From positions 1 to 32,632 of the forward strand of contig CACNFD010000020.1 in assembly GCA_902619615.1 (NCBI GenBank): a stretch of 32,632 nt of DNA. The letters run 5' to 3'. This stretch comes from an uncultured SAR116 cluster alpha proteobacterium. GTDB taxonomy: Bacteria; Pseudomonadota; Alphaproteobacteria; Puniceispirillales; Marisalimonadaceae. Below, piece by piece: positions 1 to 7,480 of the stretch. A program made the position numbers and the translations under genes. The notes below the pieces were generated by a model. It was not told where the DNA came from. It made no database searches and worked only from the letters and a program-made list of their open reading frames with translations. Within the stretch, counting starts at the first letter, position 1. Every line of letters starts with the position of its first letter.

Positions 1-1
1 A

Positions 2-244
2 AATTCAGACGTTAAAATTGATAAAATGCATACTCAATATTATCTAGAAATTGTTGCATCAATGCAGAGAAACAAAAAGTTAGCTCCAATAGGTGCTCAT
101 CTTCTATTTATTGCCAAAAATATTGAACGTGTTGCAGATTATGTAACCGACATTGCAGAACAAGTTTATTTTTTAGTTAATGGCAAAGTATTATCAGATA
201 TTAGACCAAAGGCTGACGAAAGTAGCCTTATAATACCAGAATAA
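2..244 (+). CDS. phoU: PhoU phosphate-signalling protein, C-terminal end (partial)
   Basis: The reading frame is open from base 2, so the gene begins outside the window and only about 80 residues are present. The visible part carries the repeat typical of the C-terminal PhoU helical bundle: a segment reading IGAHLLFIAKNIERVADYVTDIAE, with the E-R-x-A-D core that holds metal ions in PhoU structures. PhoU links the Pst phosphate transporter to the PhoR/PhoB two-component system and keeps it quiet when phosphate is ample. phoB follows 10 nt downstream, the usual order pst-phoU-phoB. An internal ATG at 26 is not a start, because the family motif continues upstream of it. Confidence 0.9.
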   Translation, partial: NSDVKIDKMHTQYYLEIVASMQRNKKLAPIGAHLLFIAKNIERVADYVTDIAEQVYFLVNGKVLSDIRPKADESSLIIPE

Positions 245-254
245 GAGGTAAAAA

Positions 255-956
255 ATGAAAACTAATATATTAATCGCAGATGATGAACCCAACCAATTAG
301 AATTAGTGGCATATAATCTTGAAACATCAGGATTTGGAACAATCAAAGCAAGAGATGGTAAAAATGCATTACAACTGATTGAGGATCATTCTCCAGATTT
401 AGTTATTTTAGATTGGATGATGCCTAATATGTCTGGAATTGATTTATGTAGAACTTTGAGATCTAGATCTGAAACTAAACAAATACCTATAATTATTCTT
501 AGTGCAAGAAGCGATGACTCAGATAAATCATTAGGATTAGACACTGGAGCTGACGATTATATTTCTAAACCTTTTTCTCCAAAAGAACTCATATCAAGAG
601 TTAATGCTCTTCTAAGACGATCTAGGCCTGCTTTAATTAATAACATTTTAGAACATGAAAATCTAAAGATTTCATTAAATGAAATGACTGTTACTTATTT
701 TGACAAAAATGTAAAACTCGGACCTAAAGAATTCAAATTGCTTACATTATTAATGGAAAGGCCAGGGCATATATTTTCTAGAGGCAAATTATTAGATATG
801 GTTTGGGGACATGGTGTCTATGTTGAGGAAAGAACGGTAGATGTTCACATGAGTAGATTAAGAAAAGCATTGAAGACTGCTTCAGATGAAAATTTAGATC
901 CTATAAGAACAGTGAGAGATGGTGGTTACGGTCTATTCACAAATAAAATTATTTAA
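255..956 (+). CDS. phoB: Phosphate regulon response regulator PhoB (OmpR family)
   Basis: This 233-residue protein has a receiver domain at about 3-120 and an OmpR/PhoB winged-helix DNA-binding domain at about 135-230. In the receiver the acidic pair is D9-D10, the phosphate acceptor is D53 (in VILDWMMP), the switch residue is S83 and the conserved lysine is K105 (SKPF). The DNA-binding part has the GPKEFKLL start, ERTVDVHMSRLRKAL recognition helix and final VRDGGYG turn typical of PhoB. It should activate pst and other phosphate-starvation genes. The start has a good ribosome site (AGAGG). Its position right after phoU makes the PhoB call safe against other OmpR-type regulators. No phoR is seen here. 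Confidence 0.95.
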   Translation: MKTNILIADDEPNQLELVAYNLETSGFGTIKARDGKNALQLIEDHSPDLVILDWMMPNMSGIDLCRTLRSRSETKQIPIIILSARSDDSDKSLGLDTGADDYISKPFSPKELISRVNALLRRSRPALINNILEHENLKISLNEMTVTYFDKNVKLGPKEFKLLTLLMERPGHIFSRGKLLDMVWGHGVYVEERTVDVHMSRLRKALKTASDENLDPIRTVRDGGYGLFTNKII

Positions 957-1003
957 ATTATTAATATTTATGATATTTTAATTACATTAATTAATTTAAG
1001 TAG

Positions 1004-1750
1004 TTGATATATTTGATTTATTTTTACAAAATTTTGCCTTTTTTCTTATCTCCATTAGGAATAGTTCTTATATTTTTAATAGCTTCATTCTTTTTTAAAA
1101 AAAGGTTTTTTTTATTTCTAGCATTTATGGTTTTGATAGTGTCTTCAAATCCTATTGTTGGAAATTATCTCATGCAGAAGTTAGAGTATCCTTATAAACC
1201 AATTCCCATAAACACCTTAAAAAACAGTGATGCCATAATTGTATTAAGTGGAATGCTTCACCAAGTTGGAGATAAAAATTATAATATTTATGAATTTTCA
1301 GACCCTGATAGGTTTTTGGGAGGCTTAGATCTAATTAAAGAAAATAAATCCGATAAAATTATTTTTACAGCAGGTCAAATGCCATGGACAGATAATTGGG
1401 AGCCTGAAGGACTTATTCTTAAAAACAAAGCTATTTCTTTAGGTGTTCCAAAGGAAAAAATATTAGTTACAGAAAATGTTAAAAATACTTATGAAGAAAG
1501 TATAGCGGTTACAAAATTGATATCTAATAATTCATCTATTATTCTTGTAACCTCTGCTTTTCACATGCATAGATCCAAATATTTATTTGAAAATCAGGGT
1601 TTTAGAGTTGCTCCATTTCCAGTAGATTTTAAATATGGAAACTTTAAATCTTCAATATTGGATTATTTTCCTCATCACGAAGCATTAAAAAAGACTTCAA
1701 TATTTATAAGAGAAACTATAGGTAGGATTTATTATAAATTATTATATTAA
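1004..1750 (+). CDS. YdcF/ElyC-family (DUF218) membrane protein
   Basis: This 248-residue protein has two N-terminal hydrophobic segments (about 5-30 and 33-52) followed by a DUF218 domain at about 70-235. Family signatures visible are DAIIVLSG, a TAGQ turn, TENVKNTYEES and VTSAFHMHRS. Proteins of this group (SanA, ElyC, YdcF) sit in the inner membrane facing the periplasm and affect envelope integrity; the reaction is not established. The start is a TTG with only a weak ribosome site, and the residues after it fit the first membrane helix well, so I keep it. It ends 10 nt before the convergent deacetylase gene. Confidence 0.8.
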   Translation: MIYLIYFYKILPFFLSPLGIVLIFLIASFFFKKRFFLFLAFMVLIVSSNPIVGNYLMQKLEYPYKPIPINTLKNSDAIIVLSGMLHQVGDKNYNIYEFSDPDRFLGGLDLIKENKSDKIIFTAGQMPWTDNWEPEGLILKNKAISLGVPKEKILVTENVKNTYEESIAVTKLISNNSSIILVTSAFHMHRSKYLFENQGFRVAPFPVDFKYGNFKSSILDYFPHHEALKKTSIFIRETIGRIYYKLLY

Positions 1751-1760
1751 GTGAAATTAT

Positions 1761-2636
1761 TTATTTTTTGACTTGATCTATATACCAATCGTGAATATTT
1801 CTTCCTGTCATGATTTCTACATCTTTATGCTCTAATATGTAATCCAGAAGTTTTTCAAAATATAAAATTCTATGGGGAACGCCAGTTAGATAAGGATGAA
1901 CACTTATTGCCATAATTTTAATATTATCATCAGTTTCTTGATACAATCGATCAAACTGAAGTTTGCCCCTTGTAAAGATTTCATCTGATTTATGAACCTG
2001 TACAGATGTTATAACAACATCATTTATCTCAACAGGATAGGGAAGCGTTATCATTCTATTACCGCTTTTTACTTTTAAATCTTCCGGAAGATCATCAACT
2101 GGCCAATTGGCTACATATTTTATTCCGTGACCAGATAAAATATCTAAGGTATCGTTTGTTTCAGTTAACCCAGGGCTTTCCCAACCAACAATTTCTTGCT
2201 TGGTAAAGTTGTTAATTTTTTCAATTGCAGATTTAATATCAACAAACTCATTATCTACTTTATGCATTGGTCTTTGTATATACCCATGACCCAATGGCTC
2301 CCATTGCTCATTCATAGCCGCTTCAACAGTTTCTGGATAATGATCTATAACTGTTGCGTTCAGAGCTAAAGTTGAGCATATGTTTCTTTTTTTTAGTGTA
2401 TTTAAAAGCCGCCAAAAACCTACTCTCATTCCATACTCATGCCATGCCCAATTTGGTAAGTCAGGTAGCATTGGCAAATTCATTGGAGGGGGTAAGATAT
2501 TCCTAGGTTGTGCTAATTCTGGATCCCATACCTCAAGATTTACAATTACCCATAAAATAATCTTTTTATTATCTTTTAAGGTAAGTTTAGGTCTTTTTAT
2601 GAAGGGTTGATGATTTAACCTATCTCTTCTATTCAT
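1761..2636 (-). CDS. Polysaccharide-deacetylase-fold hydrolase, PuuE/cyclic-imidase-like
   Basis: This 291-residue protein has the NodB-homology fold of the PuuE/allantoinase branch. Visible signatures are ALNATVIDHYPE, EPLGHGYIQRP with the expected histidine, GWESPGLTETNDTLDIL, VDDLP and the late SVHPYLTG. There is no signal peptide, so it should act in the cytoplasm, unlike true polysaccharide deacetylases. Characterised members of this branch hydrolyse cyclic amides such as allantoin and cyclic imides. In this setting I infer ring opening of a cyclic amide or imide, but the substrate is unknown. Its start codon overlaps the stop of the upstream osmC gene by one base (TAATG), so the two are translationally coupled. 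Confidence 0.75.
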   Translation of the reverse strand: MNRRDRLNHQPFIKRPKLTLKDNKKIILWVIVNLEVWDPELAQPRNILPPPMNLPMLPDLPNWAWHEYGMRVGFWRLLNTLKKRNICSTLALNATVIDHYPETVEAAMNEQWEPLGHGYIQRPMHKVDNEFVDIKSAIEKINNFTKQEIVGWESPGLTETNDTLDILSGHGIKYVANWPVDDLPEDLKVKSGNRMITLPYPVEINDVVITSVQVHKSDEIFTRGKLQFDRLYQETDDNIKIMAISVHPYLTGVPHRILYFEKLLDYILEHKDVEIMTGRNIHDWYIDQVKK

Positions 2637-3085
2637 TAATTAACCTTAGTCCAACTTTCATTAATTTTTGTTCCAGCGTTTCTAATAACTTTAGCAATAG
2701 GGCAATACATCGCCAATTGCTTTTTAACTTCTATTATATCACTTTCTGAAGCATCTGTTGAAATTTCAATATCCATATTAATTTCAGGAAATGGTATATC
2801 AACTTCTTGAACTATACTGGCTCCATCTTTATTAAATAGAGTTTTTGTTTTAATATCTAACTTATCAATTTTAAAACCCATTTTCTCCATTATTCTATGA
2901 GTTATGACGTTTGTACATCCTATTAGTGACGATACAAGTGTTTCTGTCGGAGAGAGGCCTAAATTAGTACCACCTCTTACAATTGGTTCATCAATTACAC
3001 TTTCTACGTCTCTCGTAATAATATCAGTTCTTGAATGACTTTTTGATGATCCTTCTAGTTTCATATGCACAACATTATCACTCAT
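2636..3085 (-). CDS. OsmC/Ohr-family protein (first copy)
   Basis: This 149-residue OsmC-type protein has both family cysteines in context: SLIGCTNVITHRI in the central helix and MYCPIAKVIR near the C-terminus. Family members are thiol peroxidases or related proteins acting on organic hydroperoxides, though many OsmC paralogues have no known substrate. It is the first gene of a two-gene minus-strand unit with the PuuE-type hydrolase and is divergent from the molybdenum hydroxylase operon. A second, only distantly similar OsmC gene flanks the other end of that operon. A protective role beside redox enzymes is an inference. Confidence 0.8.
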   Translation of the reverse strand: MSDNVVHMKLEGSSKSHSRTDIITRDVESVIDEPIVRGGTNLGLSPTETLVSSLIGCTNVITHRIMEKMGFKIDKLDIKTKTLFNKDGASIVQEVDIPFPEINMDIEISTDASESDIIEVKKQLAMYCPIAKVIRNAGTKINESWTKVN

Positions 3086-3260
3086 CTTTAACTCCTAATA
3101 CAAAAAAATATAAAGTGAACAATATATGAATATATGTAAATATGAAATGATATAATCAAATATTTAAAATCATAAAATATAATTCAAAAATCGTTGATAG
3201 CTTTTATAAATAATGATTAAATTATAAAATAGAATTGTTTTCTAAGGGGAGTTGATAGTT
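3086..3260. promoter_or_regulatory. Divergent promoter region, osmC / molybdenum hydroxylase operon
   Basis: This 175-nt AT-rich spacer lies between two divergent units and must hold both promoters. A possible -35 element TTGATA is at 3194-3199, and TATAAA lies at 3223-3228, but their spacing (23) is poor, so I do not fix a promoter. An imperfect copy of the ATCA-N7-TGAT dyad (last half TAAT) lies at 3169-3183, 77 nt before the ATG at 3261. A strong ribosome site (AAGGGGA, 3244-3250) serves that ATG. Confidence 0.4.
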
Positions 3261-4103
3261 ATGAAAGCAGCTGATTTTTCATATCATGAAGTAGTGAATT
3301 TACAAGATGCGATAAAAATTAAAGCACAAGATGATGAGGCAGTCATATTAGCAGGTGGCCAATCTTTGTTACCTGCACTTAATATGAGATTATCAAGCCC
3401 TACTTGTTTAATAGATATCTCTAAAATCAGTGGATTGAATGAAATCAAAATAGACGGACAAACCTTGTTTATTGGTGCTTTAGCAACACATTCAGATGTT
3501 ATGAATAATAAAACAGTTAAAGATAACATGCCTTGCATGATTGATATTTTAAAAATGGTTGCTCATCCAGCAATTAGAAACAAAGGCACTCATGGCGGAA
3601 GTATAGCTTATGGTGATCCTGCCGCAGAATTACCTGCTTTGGCGGTTGCTACAAATGCTGAAATAATTGTTTCTGGTCAAAATGGTGAACGATCAATTAA
3701 TGCTAAAGAGTTTTATTTAGGCCTCTTTGAAACAGCTATAAATCAAGATGAAATAGTGGTTGGTATAAAATACCCATTATTAAAACAAGGACAAAAAATT
3801 GTTTTTGATGAAGTATGTAGGCGGCATGGTGATTACGCTATGGCAGGATTAATTGCAAATATCATGGGTTCAAAAAATGATATCAAAGATCTAAAATTAG
3901 TATTTTTTGCTACTGGTGATAAACCAGATGTTGCTGATAAAACTGCAAGATTATATTTAGATAATGGTTATGATTATGACAAATTAAAAAATTCTTTGAG
4001 TTCAGAGATAGATTTTGCAGGTGATTTAAATAGTAGTTCAGAAATGAAACTTCACTTAGCAACAGTTTTGATCAAAAAAGTTTTAAGTAAATTGGAGAAT
4101 TAA
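3261..4103 (+). CDS. Molybdenum hydroxylase FAD-binding subunit (CoxM/KdhM-like)
   Basis: This 280-residue protein is the medium subunit of an xanthine-oxidase-family hydroxylase, carrying FAD and passing electrons from the 2Fe-2S subunit onward. FAD-binding motifs are AGGQSLLP near residue 31 and a RNKGTHGGSIAYGDPAAELPA stretch near residue 105, followed by the usual C-terminal CO-dehydrogenase flavoprotein domain. A TTG at 3252 in the same frame would add three residues, but it sits directly against the ribosome site AAGGGGA; ATG 3261 has proper spacing and is preferred. It is the first gene of the operon, and its stop abuts the next ATG (TAAATG). Confidence 0.9.
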   Translation: MKAADFSYHEVVNLQDAIKIKAQDDEAVILAGGQSLLPALNMRLSSPTCLIDISKISGLNEIKIDGQTLFIGALATHSDVMNNKTVKDNMPCMIDILKMVAHPAIRNKGTHGGSIAYGDPAAELPALAVATNAEIIVSGQNGERSINAKEFYLGLFETAINQDEIVVGIKYPLLKQGQKIVFDEVCRRHGDYAMAGLIANIMGSKNDIKDLKLVFFATGDKPDVADKTARLYLDNGYDYDKLKNSLSSEIDFAGDLNSSSEMKLHLATVLIKKVLSKLEN

Positions 4104-4580
4104 ATGGTTGCTAAAAACTTAGTTAATATATCTTTTACAGTCAATGGGGAAAGATTTAATAATGTAAATGTTCCTTCAAGACAGCATTTAGCAGATTATC
4201 TAAGATCACAAGGCTTTACTGGTACACATTTAGGGTGTGAGCAAGGCGCATGCGGTGCTTGTACTATAGAGATGGACGGAAAAGCCGTTAGGTCATGTTT
4301 GGTTTTAGCATCACAAGCCAATGGGACAAATTTAAAAACCGTAGAGGGTTTTGATGACGAAATGATGGAAAAAGTGAAGCAAAATTTCCTAAAGCATAAT
4401 GCTTTTCAATGTGGTTTTTGTTCTCCTGGCATGCTTATGACTACCAAAGAAATTCTTCTGAACAAAAAAAAGCTTACTAGAGATGAAATAAGATCAGAGA
4501 TTTCAGGAAATTATTGTCGGTGTACTGGTTATCAGTCAATTGTTGATGCAATTGAAGAATGTATTAATGAAATTAATTAA
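4104..4580 (+). CDS. Molybdenum hydroxylase 2Fe-2S subunit (CoxS/KdhS-like)
   Basis: This 158-residue small subunit carries two [2Fe-2S] clusters. The plant-type ferredoxin cluster is formed by GCEQGACGACTIEMDG and the later SC. The helical-domain cluster is formed by CGFCSPGM and NYCRCTGY. Length and cysteine spacing are those of the family. It conveys electrons from the molybdenum site in the large subunit to FAD in the medium subunit. The ATG follows the stop of the FAD-subunit gene with no gap; ribosome site GGAGA. Subunit order medium-small-large is that of cox- and kdh-type operons. Confidence 0.95.
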   Translation: MVAKNLVNISFTVNGERFNNVNVPSRQHLADYLRSQGFTGTHLGCEQGACGACTIEMDGKAVRSCLVLASQANGTNLKTVEGFDDEMMEKVKQNFLKHNAFQCGFCSPGMLMTTKEILLNKKKLTRDEIRSEISGNYCRCTGYQSIVDAIEECINEIN

Positions 4581-4590
4581 GGTGTAAGAT

Positions 4591-6984
4591 ATGGATGATA
4601 TTAAAGTAAATCAAAACCCTAAATTAGGATCTTTAGATAGACCTAACTCATATATTGGAAGAAGTCTGCCTAGAGAAAATGCAAAAAAACATCTTGATGG
4701 TGGCGGTCAGTTTGTAGATGATTTAACCTTGCCTAGAATGGTTCATGTCGCCTTTTTAAGGTCACCATTTGCTCACGCTGAAATAAAATCAATAAATACT
4801 AATAACGCAAAAAAATCTGATGGTGTAGTAGATGTATTTACTGCAAAAGAAATAGATGAAGTATGCAAACCTTGGATCGGTAACTTGGGTCATTTAGGTG
4901 AAATGAGATCACCAGAACAAACGCCATTAGCAAAAAAAATTGCTAGATGGCAGGGTGAACCCGTTGCAGTAGTAATTGCAGATTCAAGGGCCCAGGCAGA
5001 AGATGCATTGGAGCTTATAGAAGTAGACTGGGCAGAAAAGGAAGCTCAAGTTGATATGGAAACTGCCTTAGACTCTAATGCAGTAGTTATTCATCTAGAA
5101 CTTGGTAATAATTTATTTTGGACAAGAACAGTTAATCAAGGAGATGTTGAAAAAGCATTTAAAGAAGCTGATGCTGTTGTTGAAACAACGCTTGATTTTG
5201 CAAGACACACAGGTGTCACATTAGAATCTAGAGGTATTGTTGCAGATTGGAATAAAGCTGAAAACAAAATGACAATTTATCATAATGGTCAGGCACCTCA
5301 CATGATGCAACATATAATTGCCAAACACTTAGATTTAAACGAGGGTTTAGTAAGAATTGTAAGTAGAGACGTAGGTGGTTCTTTTGGAATAAAAGTTCAT
5401 GTTTATCCTGATGAAATGGCTGTAACGGCTATTTCCAAAAAAATAGGAAGGCCTGTCAAATTTATCGCTGACAGATTAGAAAGTTTTACAACAGATATTC
5501 ATGCAAGATGTCATAAAATTAGTGGCAAACTTGGCGTTGATAAAAATGGGAAAATATTAGCTATGGAGATTGATGATCTCAGTGGTATTGGTCCATTTAG
5601 CATGTATCCTAGAACATCAGCAATTGAAACTAATCAGGTGCTAAATCTTTCAGGTGCTCCTTATGTTATTCCAAATTATAAAGCTGTTGGTACTGTGGTG
5701 TTTCAAAACAAAACTCCTATGTGCCAATATAGAGCTGTAGGTCATCCAATAGCCGTGGCTATAACTGAAGCTTTAATTGATAAAGCGGCTTATAAAATTG
5801 ATATGGACATTGATAAAATAAGAAAAATAAATTTTATTCCTGACAATGCATATCCTAATAAATGTCCTTCAGGAGTTCCTTTAGAGGATCTTTCCCATGA
5901 AGCATCAATGGACAAACTTCTTGAAATTATGGATATAAAAGAAATAGAAGTACAAAAGGAAGAAGATTTTAAAAAAGGTGTTTTAACAGGTCATGGTGTC
6001 ATTAGCATGTGCGAAGTAACTAACCCTAGCCCATTATTCTATGGTGTAGGAGGAGCGCATATTTCATCTCAAGATGGTGCAGCGATAAGACTTGAAGGTT
6101 CTGGAGCAATTCATTTATCGTCATCTATAACTGAACAAGGTCAAGGAACTGAGGCTATTATGAAGCAGATAGCAGCAGATCAACTTGGAGTTAAAATGGA
6201 ATCGGTAAGGGTTACATTAGGTGATACAGATGCTACTCCTTACGGCGGTGGCACTTGGGCATCAAGAGGAGCTGGTATAGGTGGTGAAGCTGTTCTTAAA
6301 GCTGCTAGAAAACTTAAAGATAATATTTTAAATATTGCTGCCGCCATTATGCAAACTGACAAGGATACACTTGATATAGAAGATAATAATATCATTAGGA
6401 AAAATGGCGGAGAAGGTATTTCTCTGCAAAAGTTAGCTGAAACTGTGTATTATAGGGGGCACGAATTACCAAAAGGAACCAATGCTGAATTATTAGCAAC
6501 TGCTAGTTTCTTAATTGAAGGTATACCTTTTGTATTCACCAATAGTGCTATGGGCTGTCAAGTTTCAATAGATCAGGATACTGGGATCATTAAAATTAAT
6601 AAATTTTGGGCTGTTGAAGATTGTGGAACGCAAATTAATCCTAAATTAGTAGAGGAGCAGATTAGGGGAGGAGTTATTCAAGGCATTGGTGGCGCTCTAT
6701 TTGAAGAATGTGTATATGATGATCAAGGAAATATGCAAAATGCAACTATGGCTGACTATCTAGTTCCTATGGCATATGAGATGCCTGATATAATTGTTGA
6801 TCATGTCACAACTAATTCTGGACGAAGTATCATAGGGGCTAAAGGAGCTGGTGAAGCGGGAACTGGTGGAGCGCCAGCAGTTATTATGAATGCTGTAAAT
6901 AATGCTTTAAAACAAGTTAATGCAGAAGTGGTATCTCAACCAATTACACCAGAGAAAATACTTAAGGCTATAGGAAAAATATAG
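4591..6984 (+). CDS. Molybdenum hydroxylase large subunit (CoxL-like, non-CO type)
   Basis: This 797-residue protein binds the molybdenum-cytosine-dinucleotide cofactor and the substrate. It begins with the alpha/beta hammerhead domain (SLPRENAKKHLDGGGQFVDD), then has GGSFGIKVHVYPDE in the cofactor-binding part and GAKGAGEAGTGGAP near the C-terminus with the catalytic glutamate. The active-site loop reads CQYRAVGHP. Aerobic CO dehydrogenase would have AYxCSFR and common form-II relatives AYxGAGR, so this is not a CO dehydrogenase. The three-subunit layout matches hydroxylases of N-heterocycles, such as nicotine-pathway ketone dehydrogenase, as well as aldehyde and xanthine types; the substrate is not readable. 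Maturation genes (coxDEF/xdhC-like) are not present nearby. Confidence 0.9.
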   Translation: MDDIKVNQNPKLGSLDRPNSYIGRSLPRENAKKHLDGGGQFVDDLTLPRMVHVAFLRSPFAHAEIKSINTNNAKKSDGVVDVFTAKEIDEVCKPWIGNLGHLGEMRSPEQTPLAKKIARWQGEPVAVVIADSRAQAEDALELIEVDWAEKEAQVDMETALDSNAVVIHLELGNNLFWTRTVNQGDVEKAFKEADAVVETTLDFARHTGVTLESRGIVADWNKAENKMTIYHNGQAPHMMQHIIAKHLDLNEGLVRIVSRDVGGSFGIKVHVYPDEMAVTAISKKIGRPVKFIADRLESFTTDIHARCHKISGKLGVDKNGKILAMEIDDLSGIGPFSMYPRTSAIETNQVLNLSGAPYVIPNYKAVGTVVFQNKTPMCQYRAVGHPIAVAITEALIDKAAYKIDMDIDKIRKINFIPDNAYPNKCPSGVPLEDLSHEASMDKLLEIMDIKEIEVQKEEDFKKGVLTGHGVISMCEVTNPSPLFYGVGGAHISSQDGAAIRLEGSGAIHLSSSITEQGQGTEAIMKQIAADQLGVKMESVRVTLGDTDATPYGGGTWASRGAGIGGEAVLKAARKLKDNILNIAAAIMQTDKDTLDIEDNNIIRKNGGEGISLQKLAETVYYRGHELPKGTNAELLATASFLIEGIPFVFTNSAMGCQVSIDQDTGIIKINKFWAVEDCGTQINPKLVEEQIRGGVIQGIGGALFEECVYDDQGNMQNATMADYLVPMAYEMPDIIVDHVTTNSGRSIIGAKGAGEAGTGGAPAVIMNAVNNALKQVNAEVVSQPITPEKILKAIGKI

Positions 6985-6989
6985 TAAAA

Positions 6990-7469
6990 TTAAATGTTTA
7001 TCCAATTTTCTTTATATTTCAGTCTATGTTTGACTATGCCAGGCTTTAAAGATGCTTCAATAAAACAACCATTAATTGCAGCCTCAAGAAGCTTCTTTTT
7101 TCGTTCTATAGGTTCTTCACTAATAATATCAATATCTAAATTATATCCATCACAACTAGCTTTGTAGGGACCTTCTTCTAAAACTTTTCCTTGCCATTCC
7201 ATTGAGGCATCAATTTTAATTTCATTAACTTCAATTTTTAATTTTTTACCAAAAGCTTTTATTTGTGTCATTATACAGCCACATAATGAAGCAGTAAATA
7301 ATGCTAGAGGAGGAGGGGCTGTTCCTTGACCTCCATGGAAAGCACCTTCATCTGTTGCCAGCTTGAAAGTTTCATTCATTGACTTGAATGACACATCTAT
7401 ATCATTTCTCATTGATCCTTTGTTTGTTGCATTGCCAGTAAATTTTAATGTAAATGATTTATTACTCAT
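6990..7469 (-). CDS. OsmC-family protein (second copy)
   Basis: This 159-residue OsmC-type protein has the central-helix cysteines in LFTASLCGCIMTQIKAF and a C-terminal INGCFIEASLKPG, giving the two thiol positions of the family. It is only distantly similar to the OsmC at 2636-3085 and belongs to a different subgroup. It is the last gene of the minus-strand catabolic operon that starts at 12023, 11 nt after the FAD monooxygenase, and is convergent with the large molybdenum subunit with a gap of only 5 nt. Ribosome site GAGGT. Function beyond the family level is unknown; thiol or hydroperoxide chemistry is likely. Confidence 0.8.
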   Translation of the reverse strand: MSNKSFTLKFTGNATNKGSMRNDIDVSFKSMNETFKLATDEGAFHGGQGTAPPPLALFTASLCGCIMTQIKAFGKKLKIEVNEIKIDASMEWQGKVLEEGPYKASCDGYNLDIDIISEEPIERKKKLLEAAINGCFIEASLKPGIVKHRLKYKENWINI

Positions 7470-7480
7470 AAATACCTCTT

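Noticed and set aside
3252-3260. TTG start for the FAD-binding subunit
   Set aside because: It sits one base from the ribosome site; the ATG at 3261 has correct spacing.
4591-6984. Aerobic CO dehydrogenase (coxMSL)
   Set aside because: The large subunit lacks the AYxCSFR loop and no coxDEF genes follow; only the subunit architecture is shared.
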